The notes beneath the pieces are model-generated. The model worked only from the letters and a program-made list of their open reading frames with translations. It was not told the DNA's origin and searched no databases. A program made the position numbers and the translations under genes. Positions 7,986 through 16,981 of a stretch of 64,000 nucleotides of DNA are shown here, in pieces (within the stretch, counting starts at the first letter, position 1; the number at the start of each line of letters is the position of its first letter). The stretch is from GAS188 sp963794475. GTDB lineage: Bacteria; Pseudomonadota; Alphaproteobacteria; Rhizobiales; Beijerinckiaceae. Where the stretch lies: contig CAWCDW010000003.1 in assembly GCA_963794475.1 (NCBI GenBank), positions 496,001 through 560,000 of the forward strand, read 5' to 3'.

Positions 7986-8951
7986 TCAACCTTCGCTTTT
8001 GCCGGATGACGACTCGGCCGCCGTTTCCGCCGCGTCCACGGTCTTCAAGGCTTCCGGGTGCGGCATCGAGACGATGTTGTAGCCTGAATCCACGTAGTGG
8101 ATTTCGCCCGTGACGCCGCTCGACAGATCGGAGAGCAGGTAAAGCCCGGCGTTGCCGATTTCCTCGATCGACACCGAGCGCCGCAGGGGCGCGTGCCGTT
8201 TCTGGAAGTTGAACATCAGCCGCGCATCGGTGATGCCGGCGCCCGCGAGCGTGCGAACGGGGCCGGCCGAGATGGCATTGACGCGAATGCCCGCCGGGCC
8301 GAAGTCGGCCGCGAGATAGCGCACCGAGGCTTCGAGCGCCGCCTTGGCGACACCCATCACGTTATAGTTCGGCATCACCCGGTTCGAGCCGTCATAGGTG
8401 AGCGTGAGAAGCGCTCCGCCCGACTTCATGAGGCGGCAAGCGCGACGCGCAACCTCGGTGAAGGAAAAACAGGAAATCAGCATGGTGCGCGTGAAGTTCT
8501 CGCGCGTCGTATCCGCGTAGCGCCCCTTGAGCTCGTTCTTGTCGGAGAAGGCGATGGCGTGAACGACGAAGTCGAGGCCGCCCCATTGAGCCGCGATGTT
8601 GTCGAAAACGGTGTCGACCGAGCCCGCGTCCTCGACATCGCAGGGCTCGAGGATGGAGGAGCCGAGCGAAGCGGCGAGCGGACGGACCCGTTTACCGAGC
8701 GCGCTTCCTTGATAGGTGAAGGCAAGAGACGCGCCCTCGCCGTGAAGCTTCTTGGCGATGCCCCAGGCGATCGAATGGTCATTCGCCACCCCCATGACGA
8801 GGCCGCGCTTGCCCGTCATCAGACCCTGGACCCGCGATCCGGGCGCCGCGGACGGGCTCGTCTCGCTCGTGTTCATGGCCGCGCTATTCTTGCGTGCGAG
8901 CGCGGCGAACGACAATTCGACATCGTCCATGGTCCCAATCCCGGTTGCCAT
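7986..8951 (-). CDS. fabI: Enoyl-[acyl-carrier-protein] reductase (NADH) FabI
   Basis: It reduces trans-2-enoyl-ACP in the last step of each fatty-acid elongation round. The SDR-like FabI pattern is complete: RGLVMGVANDHSIAWGIAK for NAD binding, HAIAFSDKNELKGRY, and Y-x6-K in YNVMGVAKAALE; GPVRTLAGAGI and SSGVTGEIHYVDSGYN close the domain. The start at 8951 is preferred because AAGGGGG lies six bases before it; this gives 321 residues with an N-terminal extension of about 40 residues before the core (ATG at 8876 is an alternative). It is third in fabA-fabB-fabI, separated from fabB by about 245 bases. Confidence 0.95.
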   Translation of the reverse strand: MATGIGTMDDVELSFAALARKNSAAMNTSETSPSAAPGSRVQGLMTGKRGLVMGVANDHSIAWGIAKKLHGEGASLAFTYQGSALGKRVRPLAASLGSSILEPCDVEDAGSVDTVFDNIAAQWGGLDFVVHAIAFSDKNELKGRYADTTRENFTRTMLISCFSFTEVARRACRLMKSGGALLTLTYDGSNRVMPNYNVMGVAKAALEASVRYLAADFGPAGIRVNAISAGPVRTLAGAGITDARLMFNFQKRHAPLRRSVSIEEIGNAGLYLLSDLSSGVTGEIHYVDSGYNIVSMPHPEALKTVDAAETAAESSSGKSEG

Positions 8952-9197
8952 TACACGCCCCCTTACAAAGGCGCGTCTTCCTCGCAAGGATCGCTATCGA
9001 CGGGCGTCTTCCGGCCATCGTCGAATCGATCCACTCAGTGACCCTGCCGCGGGCAGGGCGCCGGAAGGCCATCCGCTTGCGGCAAGGGACAGCCGACTCG
9101 AGAGCAGGCGTCCGTCCCCTGAGGCCGAGCCATCCGCTCACGCTCGCAGCCGTGCCGGGGCACGAATTTCTTGCTCGGCCCGGCCCGATCGTCGAGA

Positions 9198-10424
9198 TTA
9201 GCCATCATATCGTTGCAAAATTATTGTCGCGTTCGTGCCGCCGAAGCCAAAGGAGTTCGACATCACGCAATCGATCTTGGCGTTGTCGATGCGGCTCCTG
9301 ACGATCGGCATGTCCGCGAAAGCAGGATCGAGCTCGTCGATATGGGCGCTTTCGCAGATGAAGCGATTGTTCATCATCAAAAGGCAGTAGATCGCCTCCT
9401 GGACGCCGGTCGCGCCGAGCGAATGGCCAGTGAGCGATTTGGTCGCCGAAATTCTCGGGCATTTCTCGCCCCGCCCGAAGACTTCGCGAACGCCTTCGAT
9501 CTCCTTCAGATCGCCGATCGGGGTCGAGGTGGCGTGCGGATTGATGTAGTCGATCGGCTCCTTCACGGTTGCCATCGCCATGCGCATGCAGCGCACCGCA
9601 CCCTCGCCGGACGGCTGGACCATGTCGTAGCCGTCGGAGTTCGCGCCGTATCCGATAATCTCTCCGTAGATGCGGGCGCCGCGCGCCTTGGCGTGCTCGA
9701 GCTCCTCGAGGACCAGCACGCCCGCCCCGCCCGCGATGACGAAGCCGTCACGCCCCTTGTCGAAGGCTCGCGAGGCGCGCGCCGGCGTGTCGTTGTATTT
9801 CGTCGACATGGCGCCCATGGCGTCGAAGAGCGCCGACAAGGTCCAATCGAGCTCCTCGCAGCCGCCGGCGAAAACGACATCCTGCTTGCCCATCTGGATG
9901 CTTTCATAAGCATTGCCGACGCAATGCACCGAGGTCGCGCAGGCCGACGAGATCGAATAATTGACGCCCTTGATCTTGAACCAGGTGGCGAGCGTCGCCG
10001 ACGCCGTCGAGCTCATCGTCTTGGGCACGGCGAAGGGACCGACACGCTTCGTCGAGTGCGTCTCACGAAACTTGTCGATCGAGGCGATCATGGTGCGGGT
10101 CGAGGGGCCGCCCGAGCCCATGATGATGCCCGTGCGTTCGTGGGAGATCTCATGAGGCTCGAGGCCGGAATCGCGGATGGCCTGATCCATCGCGACATGA
10201 TTCCAGGCCGTGCCGCCGCCGTGAAACCGCATGGCGCGCCGGTCCACATAATCTTCCGCGTTCAGCGTGGGTGCGCCGGCGACCGCGCAACGCATGCCGC
10301 GCTCGGCATATTCCGGCTGGAAGGTGATGCCGGACTTCGCCTCCCTCAGCGACGCCAGCACCTCTTGGGTATTATTGCCGATGGACGAGACGATCCCCAT
10401 CCCCGTCAAGACGACTCGCCTCAT
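9198..10424 (-). CDS. fabB: 3-oxoacyl-[acyl-carrier-protein] synthase I FabB
   Basis: 408 residues. This is the condensing enzyme needed to elongate unsaturated fatty acids, working with FabA. It starts MRRVVLTGMGIVSSIGN. The Cys-His-His triad is visible: the nucleophile in SSACATSVHC (about residue 165), the first His in YINPHATSTPIGD (about 300) and the second in SLTGHSLGATG (about 334), with GFGGTNAT at the C-terminus. The length matches FabB. It is downstream of fabA by about 108 bases, the usual arrangement. Confidence 0.96.
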   Translation of the reverse strand: MRRVVLTGMGIVSSIGNNTQEVLASLREAKSGITFQPEYAERGMRCAVAGAPTLNAEDYVDRRAMRFHGGGTAWNHVAMDQAIRDSGLEPHEISHERTGIIMGSGGPSTRTMIASIDKFRETHSTKRVGPFAVPKTMSSTASATLATWFKIKGVNYSISSACATSVHCVGNAYESIQMGKQDVVFAGGCEELDWTLSALFDAMGAMSTKYNDTPARASRAFDKGRDGFVIAGGAGVLVLEELEHAKARGARIYGEIIGYGANSDGYDMVQPSGEGAVRCMRMAMATVKEPIDYINPHATSTPIGDLKEIEGVREVFGRGEKCPRISATKSLTGHSLGATGVQEAIYCLLMMNNRFICESAHIDELDPAFADMPIVRSRIDNAKIDCVMSNSFGFGGTNATIILQRYDG

Positions 10425-10532
10425 GTCAACGAACTCCCCGCCGCTGCTCTTTTTCTATCGCGGCGTTCCTTGCAGGCGATCCCGTCTCGCCGGCGAGGCG
10501 ATCCTCGCCTGAAACCTGCCGCTCCCATCCGT

Positions 10533-11057
10533 TCACGTCGCCGGGCTTGCGCTTGCCTGCTGGAACAGCCCGACGCGCAAATCCTTGGCCTCGTAAATTC
10601 GCCGGCCATCGGCCTCGAGCCAGCCGTCGGCGACCCCGAGAACCAGCTTGGTGCGAAACACTCGCTTTAAATCCACGCCGTACACGACCTTTTTGACCGT
10701 CGTCAGGACCTGATCGGAAAATTTGACCTCGCCAACTCCGAGCGCCCGCCCTCTTCCCGGAGCGCCAAGCCAGCCGAGAAAGAAGCCGCAGAGCTGCCAC
10801 AGCGCATCGAGGCCGAGGCAGCCGGGCATCACCGGATCGCCTTTGAAATGACAATCAAAAAACCACAAATCCGGCCTGATATCGAGCTCGGCCCGAATAT
10901 GCCCCTTGTCGTGGGCGCCGCCGCCTTCCGCGATCGAGGCGATACGGTCGAACATGAGCATCGGCGGCAAGGGCAATTGCGCATTGCCCGGCCCGAACAG
11001 CTCACCGCGCGCGCAGGCGAGCAGATCTTCGTAGGAGAAGCTGTTGCGGCGAGACAT
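10533..11057 (-). CDS. fabA: 3-hydroxydecanoyl-ACP dehydratase/isomerase FabA
   Basis: 174 residues from the ATG at 11057 (MSRRNSFSYEDLLACARGEL), the usual FabA length. It dehydrates 3-hydroxydecanoyl-ACP and isomerises the product to the cis-3 form, which commits it to unsaturated fatty acids. The active-site His lies in FFDCHFKGDPVMPGCLGLD and the Asp in the following GLDALWQL. It is divergent from irr; the roughly 250-base gap between them holds both promoters. The irr-fabA-fabB-fabI arrangement is conserved in Hyphomicrobiales (established knowledge), which is the best taxonomic clue in the window. Confidence 0.96.
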   Translation of the reverse strand: MSRRNSFSYEDLLACARGELFGPGNAQLPLPPMLMFDRIASIAEGGGAHDKGHIRAELDIRPDLWFFDCHFKGDPVMPGCLGLDALWQLCGFFLGWLGAPGRGRALGVGEVKFSDQVLTTVKKVVYGVDLKRVFRTKLVLGVADGWLEADGRRIYEAKDLRVGLFQQASASPAT

Positions 11058-11311
11058 AGGCCTGGTCCGGCTCCCTGCAGCCAATCGTGGCGGAAAACGG
11101 CGCCCCGATGCCGGTTCGCTTCGGCCGGGTCGTATCACAATCGGCGTCGAATTGAAAAGCGAGCTCCCTCGCCGGGAGCCGTGGCCCACCGCCCGCGGCA
11201 CCACCCGTGGGAAGGCTCGCGCGCCGCGGCAAAAGCCCTGTGTTGCAGGCGAGCCTGCAACAGCTTATGTCATGATGCGAAAACGATATTCAAGACTGAT
11301 TGGGACGAAAG

Positions 11312-11785
11312 ATGACGACCCTCAACCAAGGCTTCACGCTGCGGGAATCGGGCCCTGGCCAAGCGAATGGCGCCTGCGTGGTGCGCGACCTGCGTGAACG
11401 CCTGAGAGGCGCGGGTTTGCGCCCCACGCGGCAGCGCCTGTCGCTCGGCTGGTTGATCTTCGCCGGGGGCCACAGGCACCTGTCCGCCGAGGCGTTGTTC
11501 GAGGAGGCGTCGCGCTCGCGCCTTCAGGTATCGCTGGCGACGGTTTACAACACGCTCAACCAGTTCACGGAGGCCGGGCTTCTGCGCGAGATCGCGGTCG
11601 ACGGCACGCGCACTTATTTCGACACCAACATCGCCGAGCACCATCATTTCTTCATCGAGGACGAGGGGCGGGTGATCGACATTCCAGCCTCCGCCGTCGA
11701 GGTGAGCGACGTGCCGCCCGCGCCCGAAGGCTTCGAGGTGGCGCGCGTCGATGTCGTCGTGAGGCTGCGGCGCAAGAAGGGCTGA
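11312..11785 (+). CDS. irr: Iron response regulator Irr (Fur family)
   Basis: 157 residues from the ATG at 11312; an in-frame TTG at 11300 is less likely. A Fur-type winged helix lies in GLRPTRQRLSLGWLIF to LATVYNTLNQFTEAGLLREI. The dimerisation domain has the Irr hallmark HHH in IAEHHHFFIEDEG, which binds heme and takes part in heme-dependent turnover. The N-terminal heme regulatory Cys-Pro motif of Bradyrhizobium Irr is not obvious here. Irr controls heme and iron genes when iron is low in rhizobia. Its position divergent from fabA is conserved in this order. Confidence 0.93.
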   Translation: MTTLNQGFTLRESGPGQANGACVVRDLRERLRGAGLRPTRQRLSLGWLIFAGGHRHLSAEALFEEASRSRLQVSLATVYNTLNQFTEAGLLREIAVDGTRTYFDTNIAEHHHFFIEDEGRVIDIPASAVEVSDVPPAPEGFEVARVDVVVRLRRKKG

Positions 11786-11931
11786 TCGAGAAAGCCTGAT
11801 CACAAGCGTCGGGGGCTTCTCGCCTTCGCCTCCAACCCATCACGCAGGATCGCGAGGACTTGGCCTTCTCGGCGAGGCCATCGCTCCTCACGACCCTTTC
11901 GACCCAAGTTCATCGTACGGGACCCTTATCA

Positions 11932-12558
11932 ATGACGATCGAACTGCACACTTGGGACACGCCGAACGGCCGGAAGATCAGCGTCGCGCTCGAGGAGATG
12001 GGCTTGGCCTACCGGGTTTTCCCGGTGGACATCACCAAAGGCGCGCAGCACGCAGCAGACTTCCTGCGCATCAGCCCGAACAACAAGATTCCCGCCATCG
12101 TCGACCCCGAGGGACCGGACGACGCCCCGATCAGCGTATTCGAATCGGGCGCGATCCTGCTTTATCTCGGCGAGAAGACGGGCAAGTTCCTGCCCGCGAA
12201 GCTTCGCGACCGGGTTCCCGTGCTCGAATGGCTGATGTGGCAGATGGGAGGCTTCGGCCCGATGCCGGGCCAGGTGCATCATTTTCTTCAGGTGAAGGAT
12301 GAGAGAGACCAGCGCTATGGGCTCGAGCGCTACATGAACGAGACGCGACGCCTTTACGGCGTGCTTGATCGGCGGCTCGAACAACATGAATTCGTGGCCG
12401 GGCCGCTGTCGATCGCCGATTTCGCCATTCTGGGCTGGGCCTGGCGTCACGAACGCCATCAGGTCGCGCTCGGCGACTTCCCCCATGTCGAGCGCTGGTA
12501 TCGAGCGCTCGGCGGGCGCCCTGGCGTTCAGCGCGGCTTGAGCGCCAAGCTCAACTAA
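11932..12558 (+). CDS. Glutathione S-transferase (nu-class, YghU/YfcG-like)
   Basis: 208 residues. The N-terminal thioredoxin-like domain starts TIELHTWDTPNGRKISVALE, with the Thr-Pro-Asn-Gly sequence typical of nu-class enzymes, which act on glutathione disulfide and peroxides. SPNNKIPAIVDPEG gives the cis-Pro and VFESGAILLYL the Glu-Ser that binds the gamma-glutamyl group. The C-terminal helical domain contains EFVAGPLSIADFAI (N-capping box). Stands alone between irr and an SH3 protein gene. Confidence 0.92.
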   Translation: MTIELHTWDTPNGRKISVALEEMGLAYRVFPVDITKGAQHAADFLRISPNNKIPAIVDPEGPDDAPISVFESGAILLYLGEKTGKFLPAKLRDRVPVLEWLMWQMGGFGPMPGQVHHFLQVKDERDQRYGLERYMNETRRLYGVLDRRLEQHEFVAGPLSIADFAILGWAWRHERHQVALGDFPHVERWYRALGGRPGVQRGLSAKLN

Positions 12559-12591
12559 GGGCTTGCGGCCGACCCGGGCGGACGCTCGTCG

Positions 12592-13215
12592 TCATTCGAC
12601 GGTCTCTCGCGGATAGACCCCCCAGAGCTTATCCTCCTGGATATAGCCGTCGAACTTGTCGCTCTTCAGTCGGCACCAGTTTCGCGAGCAATCATGCACC
12701 GCGGCGAGAACCCGCGGCTGCAGCTTGGCAACGGCTGCGGAATTCGCATCCGGGCGCTCGAAGAGGCTGATCGTCTCTTCCTTCGACCAGGGGGCGATGA
12801 GGACGGTACGTCGGCCCGACAGGAGGTTCTGCAGCACCCACCCTTCCGTGCCCTCGGAATCACGGATGCGTCGCCATTGCTCGAACTCGGCCGTGATCTC
12901 GACCGGCAGGCCCGCGCGCTTGAAGATCCACTTCACCGGATGGTCGCGGTTCGGGCCCTCGCGAAGATTGACGCTGTCGGCCTTCAGGCTGACGAAGCGC
13001 GGCATGGGAAGCTTCGTCACCGGCCCGATACCGACATCCTCCGCGCGAGCCCCCAAGCCCGCCGCAAGCGCGAGGCCAAATCCCCAAACGAGCGCCCGCA
13101 CGAGCATCGCTCGGGCCTTTGCTCTTGGCCGAACCCGCGCCGCCGCTTCCTTCCCTTTCGCCTCTCGTTCCGGAGACGCCAGGGGCACGCGGCGTAAATC
13201 TCGTGGGCAATGCAT
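12592..13215 (-). CDS. SH3 domain-containing exported protein
   Basis: A secreted protein with bacterial SH3 features. The start at 13215 is backed by GAGGAG six bases upstream but gives a long basic n-region; the ATG at 13107 (MLVRALVWGFGLALAAGLGA) gives a conventional signal peptide ending near ARAED. The mature part contains FVSLKADSVNLREGPNRDHP and GWVLQNLLSGRRTVLIAP, a canonical SH3b half, then a second SH3-like unit ending GYIQEDKLWGVYPRE with a Cys pair (HDCSRNWC). Such proteins bind cell-wall peptides in the periplasm. It is convergent with the GST gene. Confidence 0.85.
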   Translation of the reverse strand: MHCPRDLRRVPLASPEREAKGKEAAARVRPRAKARAMLVRALVWGFGLALAAGLGARAEDVGIGPVTKLPMPRFVSLKADSVNLREGPNRDHPVKWIFKRAGLPVEITAEFEQWRRIRDSEGTEGWVLQNLLSGRRTVLIAPWSKEETISLFERPDANSAAVAKLQPRVLAAVHDCSRNWCRLKSDKFDGYIQEDKLWGVYPRETVE

Positions 13216-13509
13216 GCGAAGCTCCTCGGAAGCCCGGCCAGGGCTTTGACGTTGAAACATGCCGAAACGACGGCAGGCTTCGTGCCTTTCCGCTCCTGGC
13301 CCGCATGAATGCGGCGGCGGGCTTAACAGCGCGTAAAGCAAGGAGCGGGCGCGAACCGATTTGCGATGCACGATCCGGTATCGCGCCGCCCTTGGGCAGT
13401 TTGCCCTTTTTGCAAGGAGCCCTATGGGTTGGCTCGAGCGCTTGAGCAGGGTCGTGTCGCAAGACTAAGCTGCTTTTCGCAAAGCAGGTTTCAGGGAGCG
13501 AGTGGCGCA

Positions 13510-14505
13510 ATGGCGAAAAAGAGACCTCTCGTCGTGGTGACTCGCCGCTTGCCGAGTGTCGTCGAGACGCGCTTGCGCGAGCTTTTCGACGCCAAGCTCA
13601 ACGCCGACGACCATCCCATGACGCGCGATGAGCTCGCCGAGGCGATGGGAACGGCCGACGTGCTCGTTCCCACGGTCACCGACGACATCGACGCCGATCT
13701 CGTCGCAACCGCCGGCCCCTCCCTCAAGCTCATCGCCAATTTCGGCAATGGGGTCGACAACATCGATGTGTCGGCGGCGACCGCGCGCGGCATCATCGTC
13801 ACCAACACGCCGCGCGTGCTCACCGACGACACCGCCGACATGACCATGGCGCTCGTGCTTGCTGTCGCCCGCCGCCTTGTCGAAGGGGCGCGCACGCTCA
13901 CGGAGGGGAATTGGAACGGCTGGTCGCCGACTTGGATGCTCGGTCACCGGATCACCGGCAAGCGCCTCGGCATCGTCGGCATGGGCCGTATCGGCCAAGC
14001 CTTGGCTCGGCGCGCCCGCGCCTTTGGCCTTGCGGTCCATTATCACAACCGGCGGCGCGTCGATCCGCGCATCGAGGACGCGCTCGAGGCGACCTATTGG
14101 GAGAGCCTCGATCAGATGCTGGCGCGCGTCGACATCATCTCGGTGAATTGCCCGCACACGCCGGCGACCTTCCATTTGCTGTCGGCGCGGCGGCTCAAGC
14201 TCATGAAGCCCGGCGCCATCATCGTGAACACGGCGCGCGGTGAGATCATCGACGAGAGCGCGCTCATCAAGATGCTCGAGGCCGGCGAGATCGCGGGCGC
14301 GGGCCTCGACGTCTTCGAGCACGAGCCCTCGGTGCCCCCGAAGCTCGCCCGTCTCGCCAAGGCCGGCAAGGTGACGCTCCTGCCGCATATGGGCTCGGCG
14401 ACCAATGAAGGGCGGATCGACATGGGCGAGCGGGTCATCGTCAACATCAAGACCTTCATCGACGGCCACACCCCGCCCGACCGCGTGCTGCCTTCGATGA
14501 TCTGA
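13510..14505 (+). CDS. D-isomer-specific 2-hydroxyacid dehydrogenase (glyoxylate/hydroxypyruvate reductase type)
   Basis: 331 residues from the ATG at 13510. It interconverts a 2-hydroxyacid and a 2-oxoacid with NAD(P)H; GyaR/D-glycerate dehydrogenase is the closest match in my judgement. NAD-binding Rossmann GxGxxG is in KRLGIVGMGRIGQALARRA. The catalytic residues are the Arg in NTARGEIIDESAL, the Glu in GLDVFEHEP and the His in LLPHMGSAT. The N-terminus LVVVTRRLPSVVETRLRELF is typical of this subgroup. It is convergent with the binding-protein gene, the two separated by a hairpin at 14567-14600. Confidence 0.9.
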   Translation: MAKKRPLVVVTRRLPSVVETRLRELFDAKLNADDHPMTRDELAEAMGTADVLVPTVTDDIDADLVATAGPSLKLIANFGNGVDNIDVSAATARGIIVTNTPRVLTDDTADMTMALVLAVARRLVEGARTLTEGNWNGWSPTWMLGHRITGKRLGIVGMGRIGQALARRARAFGLAVHYHNRRRVDPRIEDALEATYWESLDQMLARVDIISVNCPHTPATFHLLSARRLKLMKPGAIIVNTARGEIIDESALIKMLEAGEIAGAGLDVFEHEPSVPPKLARLAKAGKVTLLPHMGSATNEGRIDMGERVIVNIKTFIDGHTPPDRVLPSMI

Positions 14506-14566
14506 ATCCGGGCTCGGAAGATGGTGCGGCAAAGCGGACGGCGGCGTTAGCGCCGATCGTTAGCCG

Positions 14567-14600
14567 CCTCCCTCTCCCGCGCTCTGCGCGGAGAGGGAGG
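14567..14600. terminator. Hairpin between convergent genes
   Basis: CCTCCCTCT-CCCGCGC, a TCT loop and GCGCGG-AGAGGGAGG form a stem of about 15 pairs with one bulged C. It lies between the stop at 14505 and the stop at 14614 of the convergent gene, so it can serve as a terminator in both directions. No long T run follows on either side, so its strength is uncertain. Confidence 0.6.
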
Positions 14601-14613
14601 AAGGCGTCGAGCG

Positions 14614-15780
14614 CTATTTCAGCGGGCATTCCTTGCCGTGGGGATCGACATCGTCCTTGAACACCGTCTGGACGATCTCGGTCTGATATTTGCCGTCGGG
14701 GCGTTTGGCCACCCTGGTGATGTAGAAGTTCTGGATCGGATAGCCGTTGTTGTTGAATTTGAAGCTGCCGCGCAGCGACTGGAAATCCGCTTTCTTCAGC
14801 GCGGCGCGGAGCGCATCCTTGTCGTCGGTCTTGCCGCCGGTCGCCTTCAGCGCGGAATCGATCAAGAGCGCCGCGTCATAGGCTTCGAAGGCGTAGGAGC
14901 CTGGCACGTAATTGTAAGCTTTCTCGAAATCGGCGACGAAAGCCTTGTTCTGCGGCGTGTCGAGATTGGGCGCCCAATTCGAGCTGCCGTAGAAGCCGAC
15001 GGCGGCATCCTGCTGGGCCGGCAAGGTCAATTCATCAACCGTGAAGGCCGATATGAAGGGTATGTCGCTCAAGCCCGCCTGCCGATATTGCTTGACGAGA
15101 TTGACGCCGAGCCCACCGGGCATGAAGGTGTAGATGGCGTCCGGCTTCGCTGCGGCGATCTTGGCGAGCTCGGCCGAGAAATCGAGCTGCGTCAAAGGCG
15201 TGTAGACCTCGTCCACGATCTCGCCCTTGAAGGTGAGCTTGAAGCCCTCGATGGCGTCCTTGCCGGCCTGGTAATTCGGCGCGAGCAGGAAGACGCGCTT
15301 ATAGCCTTTCTCCTGAGCGAAGGTGCCGCTCGCCGCGTGAATGCGGTCGTTCTCGTAGGACGTGACGAAGAAGTAGGGATTGCACGCCTTGCCGGCGAAG
15401 CTCGACGGGCCCGCATTCGGGCTGATCAAGAAGATTTTCTGATCGGTGATGGGCTTGATGATGGCTTGCAGCACATTCGAGAAGATCGGCCCGACCACGA
15501 AATCGACCTTGTCGCGGTCGATGAGCGCTTGCACCTTTGTGATGGCGAGATCGGGCTTCAATTCGTCGTCGACCACCACCGTCTCGACCTCGCGCCCCGC
15601 GAATTTGCCGCCGAGCGCCTTGAGGCCGAGCTGAAAACCGTCGAGCGCCTGCTTGCCGAGCGCGGCCGGCGGCCCGGAAAGGCTGAGCACCACGCCCACT
15701 TTCAGCTTGTCCTGGGCTTGCGCCGGCAAGCTGAGCGCGAGCGCGGCGCCGAGCACGAAAGGCCTTAAAATTCGCTGCAT
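14614..15780 (-). CDS. ABC transporter substrate-binding protein (branched-chain amino acid/amide type)
   Basis: 388 residues. The signal peptide MQRILRPFVLGAALALSLPA ends AQAQ. The mature protein starts KLKVGVVLSLSGPPAALGKQ, the usual start of LivJ-type type I periplasmic binding proteins, and has VDFVVGPIFSNV and PNAGPSSFAGKACNPYFFVT as seen in family members for aromatic or branched substrates. It binds a small molecule in the periplasm for an ABC importer. No liv-type permease or ATPase is nearby, so this is an orphan binding protein that must use transporter parts encoded elsewhere. The ligand is unknown. Confidence 0.88.
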   Translation of the reverse strand: MQRILRPFVLGAALALSLPAQAQDKLKVGVVLSLSGPPAALGKQALDGFQLGLKALGGKFAGREVETVVVDDELKPDLAITKVQALIDRDKVDFVVGPIFSNVLQAIIKPITDQKIFLISPNAGPSSFAGKACNPYFFVTSYENDRIHAASGTFAQEKGYKRVFLLAPNYQAGKDAIEGFKLTFKGEIVDEVYTPLTQLDFSAELAKIAAAKPDAIYTFMPGGLGVNLVKQYRQAGLSDIPFISAFTVDELTLPAQQDAAVGFYGSSNWAPNLDTPQNKAFVADFEKAYNYVPGSYAFEAYDAALLIDSALKATGGKTDDKDALRAALKKADFQSLRGSFKFNNNGYPIQNFYITRVAKRPDGKYQTEIVQTVFKDDVDPHGKECPLK

Positions 15781-15890
15781 GAGCCTTCACCCTCCTGTCG
15801 CCGCCTAGGGCGGAACCCTCGATGTCGCGGCGCCCTGATGGAGAGAGTTAAGCTTGAAAAATCACGCTTGTGAAGGCGCGACCTCATCCG

Positions 15891-15975
15891 CGCTCGTCCC
15901 CGCGAAAGACGGGAAACCAGACTTTCGGCGCGACTCCAAGAAAGACCTCGATGCGTGCCTTCGCGGGCACGAGCG
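15891..15975. repeat. Intergenic inverted repeat, REP-like
   Basis: CGCTCGTCCCCGCGAA at 15891-15906 pairs with TTCGCGGGCACGAGCG at 15960-15975 (15 of 16), with 53 bases between. The form (CGTCCCCGCGAAAG...ACCAGACTTTCGG...CTTCGCGGGCACGAG) resembles dispersed palindromic repeats seen in intergenic regions of many alphaproteobacteria. It lies between the binding-protein gene and the GYD gene. Confidence 0.6.
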
Positions 15976-16000
15976 GAGAGGCTTGAGCTTTCGCTTTCGC

Positions 16001-16294
16001 TCAAGTGACCTTGCCGAGGATCGTCTCCATGTCGGCTTGCGAGAACGCCCGCAGCGTTTGTGTGCGGATATTCCCCGATTTGCCGAGCGCCAGGCCGAGC
16101 GCGGTGATCGCCGCGTCGTCAGGCCCTTCGATGACACAGACGATGTCGTGGGTGCCTAGCGTCCAGTAAAGTTCTTTCACATTGGCGCCCATGGATTTTG
16201 CAAGTTTCTTGAAGGCATCAGCACGTTTTGTCGTGTCTTTTATGTTGCGTATCCCTTGATCGGTGAAGTTGGAAAGCACGATGTAAGTTGCCAT
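16001..16294 (-). CDS. GYD domain-containing protein
   Basis: 97 residues from the ATG at 16294, preceded by GGGAGGGA. The sequence MATYIVLSNFTDQGIRNIKD, then GANVKELYWTLGTHDIVCVI and AALTALGLALGKSGNIRT-like text, matches the GYD family, a ferredoxin-like fold of unknown function usually found as a free-standing single domain. It is divergent from the cupin gene, with about 230 bases between their starts. Confidence 0.85.
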   Translation of the reverse strand: MATYIVLSNFTDQGIRNIKDTTKRADAFKKLAKSMGANVKELYWTLGTHDIVCVIEGPDDAAITALGLALGKSGNIRTQTLRAFSQADMETILGKVT

Positions 16295-16527
16295 GACATT
16301 CCCTCCCATCGGATTATATTAGCGGATACAGACACGAATATCGTAATACGGTTTCGGTGCATGAGATAGAAGCTTTCGCACCGCCCGTGGCTTCGCCTTT
16401 GCCTGCATGCGCCCCGGTGCTTTCGGCCCGCGCTCGAACTCTTAATCCTGTTGCGTCTTGACGCTTGCGCATTGCGGTGAGGCTGTTCATTCTCTCGGGG
16501 CTGCGGCGCAAGAAGGGAAGATGGCAG

Positions 16528-16977
16528 ATGAAGGCGGAAACGGGCGGCGTCACCAAGGCGAACACCGGCATCGACGGGATCTCCTGGAATATTCTCGGCC
16601 AAACCTACGTGCCGAAACAGCTTTCCGAAGCCTCCTTTGCCTGGCACGCGACCCTTCCGCCCGGAACCTTCGTTCCGCCGCATATCCACCTGACGCAAGA
16701 AGAGTTCATCTACATGCTCGAAGGCCGCATGGACCTGGTGCTCGACGGCAAGGATTATGCGGCAAGCGTCGGCGATCTGATCCGCCTTCCCATGGGCGTC
16801 CCGCACGGCCTCTTCAACAAGGGCGAACAGACGATCAAGTGCCTTTTTTGGGTGGCGCCGACGCGCAAGCTCTACGATCTCTTCTGGGGCATCCACGCGA
16901 TGAAGGAGCAAAAGCCCGAGGAGGTCGTCGCGCTATCGGCGAAACATGAGGTGATGTTCCTGCCCCCTCCCGCCTGA
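16528..16977 (+). CDS. Cupin domain protein
   Basis: 149 residues from the ATG at 16528, preceded by AAGGGAAG. A single cupin barrel: the first motif PPHIHLTQEEFIYMLEGRMD supplies H-x-H and Glu, and the second, GDLIRLPMGVPHGLFNKG, supplies the third His, so a metal site is expected. No catalytic specificity can be inferred. It ends four bases before the stop codon of the convergent racemase-like gene. Confidence 0.85.
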   Translation: MKAETGGVTKANTGIDGISWNILGQTYVPKQLSEASFAWHATLPPGTFVPPHIHLTQEEFIYMLEGRMDLVLDGKDYAASVGDLIRLPMGVPHGLFNKGEQTIKCLFWVAPTRKLYDLFWGIHAMKEQKPEEVVALSAKHEVMFLPPPA

Positions 16978-16981
16978 GGCC

